64,000 nucleotides of DNA, taken from contig MU385731.1 in NCBI GenBank assembly GCA_022497155.1, forward strand, positions 372,001-436,000, given 5' to 3'. Within the stretch, counting starts at the first letter, position 1. Each line of letters begins with the position of its first letter. Positions 45,292 through 56,923 of this stretch are shown here, piece after piece. The notes under the pieces are model-generated. The model saw only the letters and a program-made list of their open reading frames with translations. It searched no databases and had not been told where the DNA came from. A program made the translations under genes and the position numbers. This DNA is from Whalleya microplaca. Its lineage: Eukaryota; Ascomycota; Sordariomycetes; Xylariales; Xylariaceae.

Positions 45292-46271
45292 GGTTGAATA
45301 TAAGGCAAGGAGGAATGCGTCAATGTATGATGAATTGAGGATTAAATCGAGGATTCAGGCCGTTATCTCTAATGTTTAGCGCGGATATAGCTGTGTTCGC
45401 GAAGTGTCTCTACGCCCATATAAAGTGACATATATAAGTTAGGCGGGTTGGCGGAAAAGCGCTATTAATTCCAGATCTGCTGCTTCTAGTGGGACGAGCG
45501 CTCACTTCCAGGTTATTAATTGTCTTAGCCACCTCTCGTACGACTAGGGTCAAGTTTGCCGGACTTGGGATCAGATCGTATGCGGGGTAAACCGGTGTAT
45601 AAGAAAAGCAGCTGAGGCTCAGCTTCGGAACGCTCCTAAACACGTACTTGTACACGTGCATAAACACTCTACTATACATACTATACATGGGGAGATGTAG
45701 TAAGTCATATGTTCTGCTGCAAGGGAGGGTGAGCTGCTGTCAAAGCCCCTGACTGATCAGGACTGATATCACGAAGATCAGTTCCCTGCAGTGCAGTTAC
45801 TAGACAATTGGGTCTCCGGCATACACAGAAAGCCAGCAATTTCAATTCGAGTGCCGACACATGCATACATAAACCTCAATTATGAAGCGGGCGGCCTTCC
45901 AGCCTGTCGTGTTCCGTGTAATAAATCTACAAGAGCATGCCAGTGACGAATAGCCATCATCTCTAGGACCTTCCACCCATGAGCTTGCTCTTTTTATATT
46001 CCAAACTCCGCCCCATGTAATGACAATTAGCCCACCTCGCCCTGTGTACCAGTCCCCCCCACGAGCCAGTGTGGTATGACTTATTATAATACAACAATAA
46101 AGAATCAGTTGATAACTCCCCCCTGTGCTAGAGGCTCTGTGTAACTGCGCTTCTCCGATTGAAACGCCCGCTAGGAAATGAACTACAGCCCTGGCTGTCC
46201 TCTAATAATTAAAATCGCGTGGCTTTACCATAAGGCAGATCTGTTGTCGTCGACAGATGGCATTGACGACT
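45292..46271. other. Intergenic
   Basis: About 1 kb between two minus-strand genes; promoter of the mutarotase-like gene on the left and 3' flank of GDT1 on the right. A 92-codon minus frame at 45,410-45,688 has no domain. Nothing else is seen. Confidence 0.5.
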
Positions 46272-48008
46272 CTATGCGTATAACGCCTCGAAGAAGTAGA
46301 TGAAGCCGAACGCTATGAATGCAATGGCACCTCCCATAGTAACTGTGCAGAGTTGATGTCAGCTCAAGCTTTTGAAAGAGATACTTCATCCTGTCTACTA
46401 AGACTTACCAACTTTCAAGCTGACTTTGCCGGCGATGGCCCTGCCACCAATGACAGCTACACCCGTGCAGAAGCAATGGCCGAGCACGGCACCCAACGTT
46501 ACCCACCAGTAGTCTTGACCTGCAGCCATGGCGATCGTCGCAATCTGACTACGGTCTCCCCATTCACCCAAAAAAGTCATGATGAAAGTCTGGACCCAGG
46601 CAGGGCTCAGAAGAAGGGAGAAGAGGTTAGACAGACCAACACAGAACCCAGCCACGGCGCCACGTCGCGGTGACGGACTCCGGCCGGGCGATGTCGAAGG
46701 GCTGCGAGGCGGCGTGGGGAATCGGGACTGAGACCTTGACTTGCGATCACGGTTGAGACCCATCTCCAGGGCGTACGGGGATAGGGAGGAGCGCCGCCTA
46801 CCCTGCTTTATAGCCTGGTTTTCCTTCTCTAACAGTTCCATCTCCACCTCTTGCATTTCGGCCGTGATACCCTCGGTTGGATCCATGGCCATACCCTCGC
46901 GCAGCATTTTCGCACCAAAGATGAGGAACAGCGCCGCGGCGAGGAAAGCCGTTAATCTCTTAGGGATGAGAGCCGGTACCGTGTGACCAAGCACTGCCGA
47001 CAGGACGGTCATGACTAGCAGCGCGCCGAAGGCAGCTGAGAAGACAACCATACGATCGTGCTTCATGGCCATCAGGGCAGCGACGAGGAATGTCTTGTCG
47101 CCAATCTCGGAGAAGAGGATCATAGTGAGGGAAAGGACAAAGGAGTGGAAAGGCTGGATGATGCCGTCGTTGCCTTCGTCATCCTGTTCCCACGTCTTGG
47201 AGGTCGACTTGGGAGGTTTGGTCACGTCGAGATGAGCTTTATTGGCCGAGTCGGGGACAGGATTGGGGTGGTCGCGTAGTTTACCTGGCAGGTCCGATGG
47301 CTTCTATAGGGTGAATTAGCTCAATATTGAACATGTCACACAACCGTTGACGCTTCTTCTTACCTCGAGCCCCGTGACGTCTTCCGGGGTCTGATGTAGA
47401 TCAACCTTGCTCTTGTCCTTCTTGCCTTCTTTCTCCTTCTCCTTTTCGTTCAGGATCTTCTCCTGCTCACTGTGCGGCAATGGTGGCTGTTCTTTCGGAG
47501 TCTCGGGGATGTTCTCAACTTTTTCTCCGGTCTCTCCCTCTTTAGCTTTCCTGGCTTTGTCCTTCTGGGTCACGCCGCCCTCTGTTCCGATGGTACCTTT
47601 CTTGGGGGGTTGGCGGTTAGGGTCGTCCATGACACCGTCGTTGCTTTCGGGTATCTTCTTGCCATCGATGACGGTCGGGTCTATCGGTCTGTCCTTCAGC
47701 GTAGGCAGGCTTTTGGTGTCGGCGACATCATTCGCATCGCCCTTCTTGCGTCCCTTGTCGGTGCTCACGAACGGACCCTCATGGGGCATTCCGTCTTTGC
47801 CATCTACTGGGGCATCCTTGGTACCAACGTCGAATTTGGTCGTCTTGAAGGATGTGACAGTGGAATCGATAGGGGATTGAGTCGAGGCATGGTCAGAATC
47901 GGCCACGCGAGCATTATTTCCTGATTTCGTATCAAGGCTAGAGGCGGCGAGAGCAAGGGACGGGAGCAGCAGGAGAATGAGTGGTGCCTGTTGCTGGCGG
48001 AATTTCAT
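46272..48008 (-). CDS. gdt1: GDT1/TMEM165-type Golgi Mn2+/Ca2+ transporter
   Basis: This is a UPF0016-family transporter that moves Mn2+ and Ca2+ into the Golgi lumen and supports glycosylation. Four exons on the minus strand (48,008-47,364; 47,303-47,285; 47,236-46,409; 46,342-46,272) give 520 residues. A signal peptide (MKFRQQQAPLILLLLPSLAL) is followed by some 220 charged, low-complexity residues, then two clusters of three helices. Each cluster starts with the family motif E-x-G-D-[KR]-[TS]: EIGDKT at 265-270 and EWGDRS at 446-451. Between them is a Ser/Arg/Pro-rich cytosolic loop. The C-terminus is FGFIYFFEALYA. The second exon is just 19 nt; both its splice sites and phase agree. The extended N-terminus is longer than in yeast. 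It is divergent from the Myb gene. Confidence 0.94.
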
Positions 48009-49683
48009 GATGGGCAGTGATGTATGTTATCTGGTCAATAGGATTCGCCACGAGACTAGATCGCAGCAATGTTTTCTGGTGCAATGGGAGGAATATTTCG
48101 ACAGAAGACGGGTTATCTGGTGGTGAGATGTAACACGCGGCAAAAACCTCGAACCTGCAGGTGGAGCTGGTATGGTTCAGGGGGCTGCGCAAGTAACGTC
48201 AAGTATGTACGTAGGTGTACAATATGGCATATATACATATACACAAATGGCAGAAAGGAGAGTTGAGAAAAAACAATGGAAGTCAAGAATACCAACCGCC
48301 CTGGTGTGTCAGGCAACGGGAACTAATAAAAGAGTAGGTAATGGGCGGACGGGAGTGACAGGAGCGTTAGACGTGGACGTCTACTTAGTTACGATGTTTG
48401 AAAAGGAGATGGAGCGAGAGATGGAGAATTTACTGTACAGATGGACAGATGGACCAAATGGATCAAATGCACACAAAGGTTCAATTGCTTTAGGTAAGAA
48501 AGGTATGTATTGGATGATACATATGTACCTACCGAACCTACGCTAAAAGGCAATGATGCATCATGTTTTAATGGGAGAAGTCGTATTCCAATCCCAGGGC
48601 TGCCAGGGCTGCCAGGGCTGCAAGGTTGGATGCAGCTACTTCCGTACATATTAATTAGGTTAGTGGTTTCCTGAGGTATGTTGCTACGTAAGTACGTACG
48701 TACGTACGTACTCTGTACTTGCCTCGAAATAGGAAATCGATTACCCAGTCGCTGCTCTGATTGGACCGAACACAGCTATTTGACCAGCCAGCCCAGCATA
48801 GCCACACCAATCTTTTCGCAGCCCCTATGCCTCTGCAGCGATAATATCAAGTACATACCTGAGGACCTTGCACTGCTTGCCAACAGCAATTCCTGACAGA
48901 ACACATTACATATGTAGTGATGCAGCAGGATTATGCGTATGTATTAGTAGTATATGTGCACTTCAGAAGAGGGAGCAGGAGAGGAAGAAGACTACCTGGG
49001 TAAACCCGCGTCTTACAGCGCACGTGCACCCAACCTGATACAAGCTGGAGCCCTTTTCGCATATGTTACAAGTACATACCTGTGTCTGTCTATCAATTGA
49101 TAGATACCCGTGGACATCAATTGTGCCACTTCTCTTACACTCTACTCTACGTATAAGCTATACATATCAAGGCAATGATTCTACACATTAATTTTGCCTT
49201 AGGTGAGATCATCACATAACCAACCTAACAGCCTGGGCTGCCCAACAGCCTGGGTGTGAAATATGATCTCAAGTTTGGCTTATAATTTAAGAGCAGTAAT
49301 TTGATCTATTCCTATATAGGCGAAGTGGTCGCCGCTAACGAGACTGCCTGGGGAGGTATCCAAAAGCTTTGCTGAATAGGTAGGTTCGGTAGACAGCGAC
49401 CATAAGAGAAATCTACCAAACAGTATGCAACATGAGAAATCCATATACACTGCGTAGATATAAGACGATGTAAATGGTGTGCGCAGTAATGATAAACTAG
49501 GTGTGAAGTATACTACCTAGTATTTTTCTCGTGGGTAATATCATGAATCCGTGCTTTTCCTTGAATTGGTCTTTGTTTATAAACCGTAAACCTTAAAACC
49601 TTACCCCACCCTATCCCTAACCCTGACATCCTACCTTACCCCAAAGTACGCGTCTCAACGCCATACAAGCGCATCGCGACACC
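48009..49683. other. Divergent intergenic with short repeats and a telomere-like word
   Basis: A 1.7-kb region between GDT1 and the Myb gene. It contains three units of CCAGGGCTG (48,593-48,620), a GTAC run (48,691-48,712), and just before the Myb gene CCCTATCCCTAACCCTGAC (49,608-49,626), which includes one and a half units of the fungal telomere repeat CCCTAA. The frame at 48,172-48,546 (124 codons) has no recognisable domain. Confidence 0.55.
49615..49624 (+). promoter_or_regulatory. Telomere-like CCCTAACCCT motif
   Basis: The motif is 60-69 bp before the start codon of the candidate telomere-binding gene, preceded by the near-repeat CCCTAT. Teloboxes of this form occur in ribosomal-protein and other fungal promoters and can bind Myb-type factors. 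The same ten bases also occur inside an exon at 44,886-44,895, so a chance match is possible. Confidence 0.35.
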
Positions 49684-51981
49684 ATGACCGGATCACGTCG
49701 CCCAGCTACCCGTCGGACTGCGTCTGTTGAGCCTAGCATCGAGCCCGTGGCTAGGCAAACTCGGAGCAGCGCAAAACGTATTGGACAATCCGTAGAACCT
49801 GATATCAGACCTTCGGCTGAGATTCCCCATCGGGGGACCCAGCGTCAAAGCCGCTCCCGCAAAAGCGGCGAAAGCGTTGCTACTACCGGTTTCCCAAAAG
49901 GCTCTGCCGATGATGCCAGTCCCAACCCAGAGAGGGCTAGTATGTTCCCTTTGCTCATCCTCGCCTCATCAGCTTACATGTCGCCTAGCCCAAGCTCCAG
50001 TGCCAGAGCCCATAAACCGGGAGAACACCCCTGAATCGCCTGAAACAAAGGCTGCAAAACTTCAGGACTTGCTCGACTATGATATGCCCAAATTCCTGCG
50101 CTGGACGGGGAAGATGTATGACATTCTTGCCTCCATCGGCGACAGCCGGCCAGGCGCGGCCGATCTTTCAAGGCTCAACAGCACTGGCGTATCCTACACA
50201 AATGCGCGCCGGGTTTTCGTAGATGATGCTGGTTTGTTTATCGACTCTGCTCGATCTGAAAAATATGACATAGAAATACGCGCCACCGTGCAAACCGCTG
50301 TCTGTTCCGGAAATATCGTCTCGCTTCTTACATCTATCTTGGATGTGGAACGCGCAAAGAAAGAAGCACTACCAATCCTTGAGCAACTGGATAAGACTTT
50401 CCCAGCTTTGTTCGATCCAGATCTCGAGTCCGTAACTGAAGATACCGAGAGAACTTTGGACCTGGCTTTCCTTATTCGGTGGCGCCGACTAGTTGATTCA
50501 CTTGTCGCCAAATCCACCGTCAACCCATATATATTAGCGGCGAATATATTTTGTGATCAGCCTGTAGCGAGTGCAAAGAAAGCTGAACAAGCTTTGCGCA
50601 AAGGGCCACACAGGCAACTTGCTGGAATCAATATTGACGAGGTTGCTAATTTCCACACAACGTACCAAGCTCACATCCACAACGAACTGCTGCCGAAACT
50701 CTCGTCAGACAACCGGTCAGAACTACACTCTTTGTTGGACCAGATTTATCCCCAGGAACAACTATTCCATAGTCTTAGATCTTGGGGCCTTGAGTTATTC
50801 CAACGCATCAATATGCCGAAGAGTCGAAGACACTCTCAATCTGCGAACCAGACAGAACAGACCAACGTTCAGACGGCAGAAGAAGCGTCTGAGTCTCTGT
50901 TTGTTGGCGATGAAGCTAGAGATGATTCAGGCTCTGATTCGGATACTGACACGGAAGAATATGCACAACTCCCCCCACAGGGAGCTAAGTACGTTTATGG
51001 ACGAACATCGTCTTCTTTTCCTTGTTTGCATATGGCCATATGCTAATTCTTTCTAGCCAAAATTTCATTGATGGCCCTGCGGCTTTAGCAGCCGCAAGGC
51101 AGAGCGAGAAGAGGACTTCAGAGGTAGCAACGACGCCACCCTCCCAGCAGCAAATTTCGAAGGGAAAGGGAAAGGAACAGGAACCCGCCATCATCGACAA
51201 AATTCGACATCTAGAACCTGGACAGGTTCTAAATAATCCCCATCGCCATAGCCCAATTAGCAGTTCACCTAGGAGTACACGAGGCCCAGTTCCAACTTTT
51301 CAGCCGGATGTTGCGGCCAACCAGGCAGCTGCGCAGAAACGCTCGCGCATGGATGATTCGAGCGATCACGAGGAGGATTTCGAGCTGAATGAGCAGCCAG
51401 TGGATGAGTCTAGGCGCATTCGGTACGAAGACGCAGATTCTCGAGGGCCGTCTCCCAAGCGTCCGCGGTCGACCGTACCACCTTCGGCAGGCCAATCTCG
51501 CGCTTTAACGTCTGTAGCTGGCAGCCCCCAAGGAGCGGTAGCTGAACGGATATCTCGGGATGTGCCCCCAGACGGCAATCTACAACAACAGGATCTTATA
51601 ACTCTTAGCCAGCATGCCCAAGCCAATCGGCGTGCACACAACTGGAATAAACCGCGACAGGTTCGCAAAGAATGGAGTGCTGCAGACACCTCACGATTAC
51701 TCGACCTGATAGCCGATCCATCTCTAAATTGTTCCTGGAGTGCGATGGAGAGAACCGACGGATTCGAGATGGCCCGCAGCCAGCAGTCACTGCGTGACAA
51801 AGCCCGCAGTTTGAAGGTCTGGTATCTCCAGGGAGATAACATCTTGCCTGCAGGTTTTGATCAGGTTGTTCTAGGTCGAAAGGAGAAGGACGCCGTCATT
51901 AGCACGGGTAGGAACCCAGATCGAACCGAGGACGACATAGACGAAGATGGCGAAATAATTAATAACATTTGGGCTGATTGA
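49684..51981 (+). CDS. Myb-domain protein resembling Taz1/TRF telomere-binding factors
   Basis: Three exons (49,684-49,939; 49,989-50,988; 51,057-51,981) give 726 residues. The N-terminus is basic and Ser/Arg-rich. Residues about 105-380 are predicted helical without low complexity (LLDYDMPKFLRWTGKMYDIL onward), in the position of the TRF-homology dimerisation domain. An acidic Ser/Asp stretch (SGSDSDTDTEE) and a disordered middle follow, with a basic SPKRPR patch. A single Myb/SANT domain is near the C-terminus (about 620-690): VRKEWSAADTSRLLDLIAD, then CSWSAME, then QQSLRDKARSLKVWYLQ. The third helix L-x-D-K-A-R-x-[LM]-K fits the telobox type Myb of Taz1 and TRF proteins, which bind double-stranded telomere repeats. 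The domain is clear; the telomeric role is inference. Another Myb regulator is the alternative. Confidence 0.65.
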
Positions 51982-53479
51982 GATGATGGTTGATCTGAGT
52001 CAGTTTGGGGAGGGCAATGCATCATGAGGATAAGAGAGAGTAGTATTCAGGGATAAGGAGTATTGAAATACTGCTTGTTGACTCGGTTAAGCTTCCAGGC
52101 TCATTCTGAGGCGCGAAGAAAAGATACCAACTCCGACGACAGCTACCCCGTGACGAACATCCAAGCTACCACCCTTCTCCCTTTGAATCCAATCACATCG
52201 ATCATGCCTCCGATTAAGCCACCTGTCTTATCTAGCCCAAGTTTTCATCGACTACGCGGATGATTGGGTGATCATCTAGGCGGTTCTTCTACGACAGACG
52301 ATAGGAATTTCTTCAGGAGTGGACGGTCTCCAACGGTCTCAAGCTTGCAACCCAGAGAACCGCGTCTGTCATGATGCCAACTTGTCTGATGAGCCGAGGA
52401 CGGTGTGGATTGGCTACGTAGTCCCATATCGCTGGGCGGCCTTCAAGGCTTCTACCATGCTGCGCTGAATATGTCGTGGGCACCCGCATGGATATAACTG
52501 GACAGTAGTGCGCGATGGTGCTACGTTAGATGTACTTAGGATCGTTAGAAAATAGATACAAGAAAGGAATTACCTCACGGACGAAGATTAGACGTGGGGA
52601 ACCGCGAGAAGCATGGTAAGCCATGGCGAGCGAGGTAGATATATATAGCAGAATAATTTATATCTACTTAGATGATATACGCAGCTACCGGAGGACATGG
52701 CAAGGCTCCTTCGTCATTCCAAATAGATGCGTTATCAACATTGCAGAACCTAGGAATCAAGGAGGGTCATCAGCTTACGCAACATCTCGAGTCACCAGCT
52801 GCTAGAAGCAGTACAGGCGCATCGATATTAGAAATTTGCTTGCTACTGTGTTGAGGGCTCGGGGTCAGAGCCCCAAGATCTTTTCTTCTTCCGATACCTG
52901 GATTCCCATATTTCATCATAAGAACGGAGACGGTGCGTAAGTGATCAACTACATAATTGCACAGTAGGTATGCATGGCATGGAGTTAGGCACGAAATGCG
53001 AAGGTTTATCCTAACGAGCTTGGACATGTTCAATGGAGCTGGACTCTGTTACAGGCGTATGGCTAGGCCAGGCGTGAGTAGAGCGCCAAAGCATTAAAAT
53101 AATTATTACTACAATACAGACAGAGACGACAATTATTGCTCTTCGGTGGTTGTACTTCCTACTATATGGTAGGTATCCAAATCGGTAGGACCCAGGGTTC
53201 TCCGTTGCCACGATGGTCCATGACGCATGCGGCACTAGACCTAGTGCAGGACGTGCATGAGTGAACCCCATTAGCTGCCGCCGCTCAAGCCAATGGGTTG
53301 TGCACCATGTTTGTATTAGAATGGAGGTCGAGACAGTGATTTGGGCATCAAGGTCAGCCGTGACTGTGACTCAGGCCGATATGAAGCGGGAGACGACATC
53401 CACTACAAAGATGATAAGGAGGGGGAGGGGAACATCTTACCTATCACGTAGTGATTATCCACCAAATACTATATGTAGG

Positions 53480-53960
53480 AAATATATTGTATTATACCTA
53501 GGTACATTGGCGCCGTTCATCAGTTGATTGTGCTATGTAAAGTATGCACGTATCTGGCTCTCTGATCCTCGAGGAGAAAAGGCAGGTACATAAGGTACCT
53601 AGGTAGATATCCAAGTATTGGTCATCACAAACCCGCCGGCCACCAGTGGAATTCACAATAGGAACATCCAATGGTTGATTGTGCACAGGTTTGTATTGAA
53701 GTCCATGAAGTTGGAAGGTACCTACCTAGGTAGGAGGTAGGATCTGATTGTCTTGCACTTGAGGCGTCTGACTGTCTGGCATTCACTTGAGGCCAATGAT
53801 ACCTAAGGTACTATGTATATATCGTCGTGAATATCAGTCATAGGTACCTTAATGTGTGACAATAGGTGCTGCATACGGAGGTCAACTGATCCTAGTACAA
53901 ACAATGGAACTGCGTGCATCTATGTGGGCAGTTACCTAGATAGGTACGTACCTAGATATC
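53480..53960. repeat. Cluster of AGGTACCT / CCTAGGT palindromic words
   Basis: Words of the type ACCTAGGTA or AGGTACCT occur at about 53,498-53,506, 53,592-53,606, 53,716-53,734, 53,800-53,811, 53,842-53,851 and 53,933-53,957. They are self-complementary and separated by irregular distances. The same words appear near 38,975-39,030. Significance is unknown; they may be regulatory or remnants of small palindromic repeats. Confidence 0.5.
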
Positions 53961-54279
53961 TGTTTTCCTTGGGCGCGAACAATGGATCTGAGCCAATCAA
54001 ACGACGCGGAGGGGATTTTCGATTTTTTTTTTTCCCATGAAAAATTTGAGTTGTGGAAGGAGGCAGGCTGTTGAGGAGGGGCAAGACCCCCACAATCAGA
54101 AAAAAAAAATCTAATCGCCTTGCCCACATTGTCAATTGCAGAGTGAATGATTGCCCCGCCCGAAGCTCAAGGTTTCCCTTAAATATCCAACCCACTACCA
54201 CAAATTCTGGGACTCTTCCTTTTGAGATTCTTCGTCCCTCCATACCGTAAATCATTCTGCATTTACATCTGGCAACCTG

Positions 54280-54350
54280 TAAGCATCTCTCCCTCTCTCC
54301 CTCCATCACCTCTCCATCTCCTCTCCATCTCCTCTGCATCTCTTCTCCTG
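54280..54350 (+). promoter_or_regulatory. CT-rich tract upstream of tef1
   Basis: A run of about 70 pyrimidine-rich bases (CTCCCTCTCTCCCTCCATC, then repeated CTCTCCATCTC) lies 135-205 bp upstream of the tef1 start codon. CT-rich stretches near the transcription start are usual in strongly expressed genes of filamentous fungi; here the TSS is presumably just downstream. A TATA box is not evident. Confidence 0.55.
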
Positions 54351-54483
54351 ATATCAACCTTCGACTTTGTCTTCCATCAATACCATCAAGACTAATCCGA
54401 ACCGCCTTTGACGCAGCAGCTTTTTTCACTTCGTCTATCTCTACCTACAACACTTCAGACCGTCGCGATACCTTCTCGCCAAA

Positions 54484-56390
54484 ATGGGGTATGTTGAAGA
54501 CCTTTCCATCACGACGCTGGTCGACATGCATCGCTGACACCTAGCAGTAAGGAGGATAAGACTCACATCAACGTCGTCGTCATTGGCCGTAGGTTATATC
54601 GTCGTCCTCTCACCAGCGTCGGTTCAAGATCTAACAAAACATTGCAGACGTCGACAGTGGCAAGTCCACTACTACCGGCCACTTGATCTACCAATGCGGT
54701 GGTATCGACAAGCGAACTATTGAGAAGTTCGAGAAGGTCAGTGCAATTCCATCTACAACTAGAATATCATCATCATCATCATCAACAACATTGTCATTAT
54801 CATCATCACCATTCGCGCGCATATTGCATCCATTTTTGCATCTATCTATGGAGGCTATGTGTTGTGCTGCTGCCCCTCGAGGCGGCGCGTGTCCGCACCC
54901 CTCTTCTTATCTCACAACCCCCCCACCGAGGGGCACAAAATTTTCTACCCCGCTCCGACGCTTGAACGCAAAACACGATGGGGCACAGGGCAACCAGCCA
55001 GCCTTGTGATATGCCAAGCCTGTTCGCATCAATAACAAAATTTCATATGACTGACTATCGCAATAGGAAGCCGCTGAGCTTGGCAAGGGCTCCTTCAAGT
55101 ATGCCTGGGTCTTGGACAAGCTAAAGGCCGAGCGTGAGCGTGGTATCACTATCGACATTGCCCTCTGGAAGTTCGAGACTCCCAAGTACTATGTTACTGT
55201 CATTGGTATGTTGCCTCTAGCTCTTCCTATCTCACCAGAGCCTGTCGCCCTCCAATACACAATGCTGACCACTATATACAGACGCTCCTGGTCACCGTGA
55301 CTTCATCAAAAACATGATTACTGGTACCTCGCAGGCCGATTGTGCCATTCTCATCATTGCCGCTGGTACTGGTGAGTTCGAGGCTGGTATCTCCAAGGAT
55401 GGTCAGACCCGTGAGCACGCCCTGCTTGCCTACACCCTCGGTGTCAAGCAGCTCATTGTCGCCATCAACAAGATGGACACTGCAAAGTGGTCCGAGGACC
55501 GATACAACGAGATCATCAAGGAGACCTCCAACTTCATCAAGAAGGTTGGCTACAACCCCAAGACCGTCCCCTTCGTCCCCATCTCGGGATTCAACGGTGA
55601 CAACATGTTGGCTGCCTCCACCAACTGCCCCTGGTACAAGGGCTGGGAGAAGGAGACCAAGGCTGGCAAGTCCACTGGCAAGACCCTCCTCGAGGCCATT
55701 GACTCCATTGAGCCCCCCAAGCGCCCCACAGACAAGCCCCTCCGTCTTCCCCTCCAAGATGTGTACAAGATTGGTGGTATTGGAACTGTTCCTGTCGGCC
55801 GTATCGAGACTGGTACTCTCAAGCCCGGTATGGTCGTCACTTTCGCTCCTGCTGGTGTCACCACTGAAGTCAAGTCCGTGGAAATGCACCACGAGCAGCT
55901 TCAGGAGGGTCTCCCCGGTGACAACGTTGGTTTCAACGTGAAGAACGTCTCGGTCAAGGAAATTCGACGAGGAAACGTTGCTGGTGACTCCAAGAACGAC
56001 CCTCCCTATGGCTGCGACAACTTCACTGCCCAGGTCATTGTCCTCAACCACCCTGGCCAGGTCGGTGCTGGTTACGCTCCTGTCCTCGATTGCCATACCG
56101 CCCACATTGCCTGCAAGTTCGCCGAGCTTCTTGAGAAGATCGACCGACGAACGGGTAAGTCGGTTGAGAACGCCCCCAAGTTCATCAAGTCTGGTGATGC
56201 CGCCATCGTCAAGATGATTCCCTCCAAGCCCATGTGTGTGGAGCCCTTCACCGAGTACCCCCCTCTGGGTCGTTTCGCCGTCCGTGACATGAGACAGACC
56301 GTTGCTGTCGGTGTCATCAAGGCTGTCGAGAAGAACAAGAACGTAGGCGGCAAGGTCACCAAGTCTGCTGCTAAGGCTACCAAGAAATAA
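54484..56390 (+). CDS. tef1: Translation elongation factor EF-1-alpha
   Basis: The GTPase that delivers aminoacyl-tRNA to the ribosomal A site in the cytosol. Five exons (54,484-54,488; 54,548-54,588; 54,648-54,736; 55,067-55,205; 55,282-56,390) give 460 residues, the exact family length. It begins [20 protein letters not shown] with the P-loop GHVDSGKS (14-21). DAPGH (91-95) and NKMD (153-156) follow, and it ends KSAAKATKK. The first exon is five bases long. The third intron is 330 bases, contains CAT-type trinucleotide repeats and a GC-rich stretch with CCCCCCACCGAGGGGC, and is the region used for species barcoding. Strong codon preference for C-ending codons agrees with high expression. 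Confidence 0.98.
54737..55066 (+). other. Long third intron of tef1 with microsatellite
   Basis: A 330-nt intron starting GTCAGTGC and ending CAATAG. It holds a run of ATC/ATT triplets (54,766-54,812) and, farther down, an inverted CCCCTC...GAGGGGC pair around 54,897-54,935. Small open frames inside it are shadows. This intron is the most variable part of the gene in related fungi. Confidence 0.85.
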
Positions 56391-56923
56391 ACTCGGTACC
56401 CTTATGTGGACTTGAGAACTGCAGTTGTCGGATGCGGCCGCATACTCAGCCCGGCATCTTTCCCACCCCCATTACGACGTGTCTTACGAATACCTAAACG
56501 AATCTTCTTTCCCTGACACGATCTGTTCACTCGGACGTTTGACTTCGGAGCGCAATATGAGAGGATGGGTTTATGGGCATCTGCGACAAAACTTTCTCAT
56601 CTTGTGCTTGTAGTAAAATAGAGTCTTAGACCGTGATCTTTTGTTCCTCTTCGCATGTGCATGTGACTTTGTATGTTTTATGCTGTGACTTGTATAATCC
56701 AACATTCCTAGTCTCATTCCTAGTCTGGCTGTCTCATTGAGATATTTAGTTTATCCCCTCTATGTATATGTCATAATCATCGCTGATATGGGTGTTCTTT
56801 CATAAGCCTGACCTGATCTAAGTACAAATACAGCACCTCTTCCCTTCCTAGACTCAGCATGCCAATATAACCAAGTTTTCGTACTACTACATATGTACAT
56901 AAATTTTCTATCGAACATGGACA
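56391..56923. other. Convergent intergenic between tef1 and SLS1
   Basis: A 533-bp region with the tef1 3' untranslated region. The direct word CATTCCTAGTCT occurs twice (about 56,703-56,726). No gene is seen; a 62-codon frame at 56,425-56,613 has no domain. Confidence 0.5.

Larger units (their letters stand above)
51982..54483. other. Intergenic region and tef1 promoter
   Basis: Two and a half kb without a supported gene. Open frames of 60-88 codons occur on both strands but none shows a domain or coherent introns. Between 53,480 and 53,960 there is a cluster of AGGTACCT/CCTAGGT palindromic words. Runs of T (54,023-54,034) and A (54,100-54,109) and a CT-rich tract (54,280-54,350) precede the tef1 start. 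Confidence 0.55.

Noticed and set aside
47407..47924. Two plus-strand frames of about 150 codons
   Set aside because: They are antisense to the low-complexity N-terminus of GDT1.
55272..56105. 277-codon open frame antisense to tef1
   Set aside because: It is a mirror of the codon bias of the EF-1-alpha exon; the sense strand matches the family over its full length.
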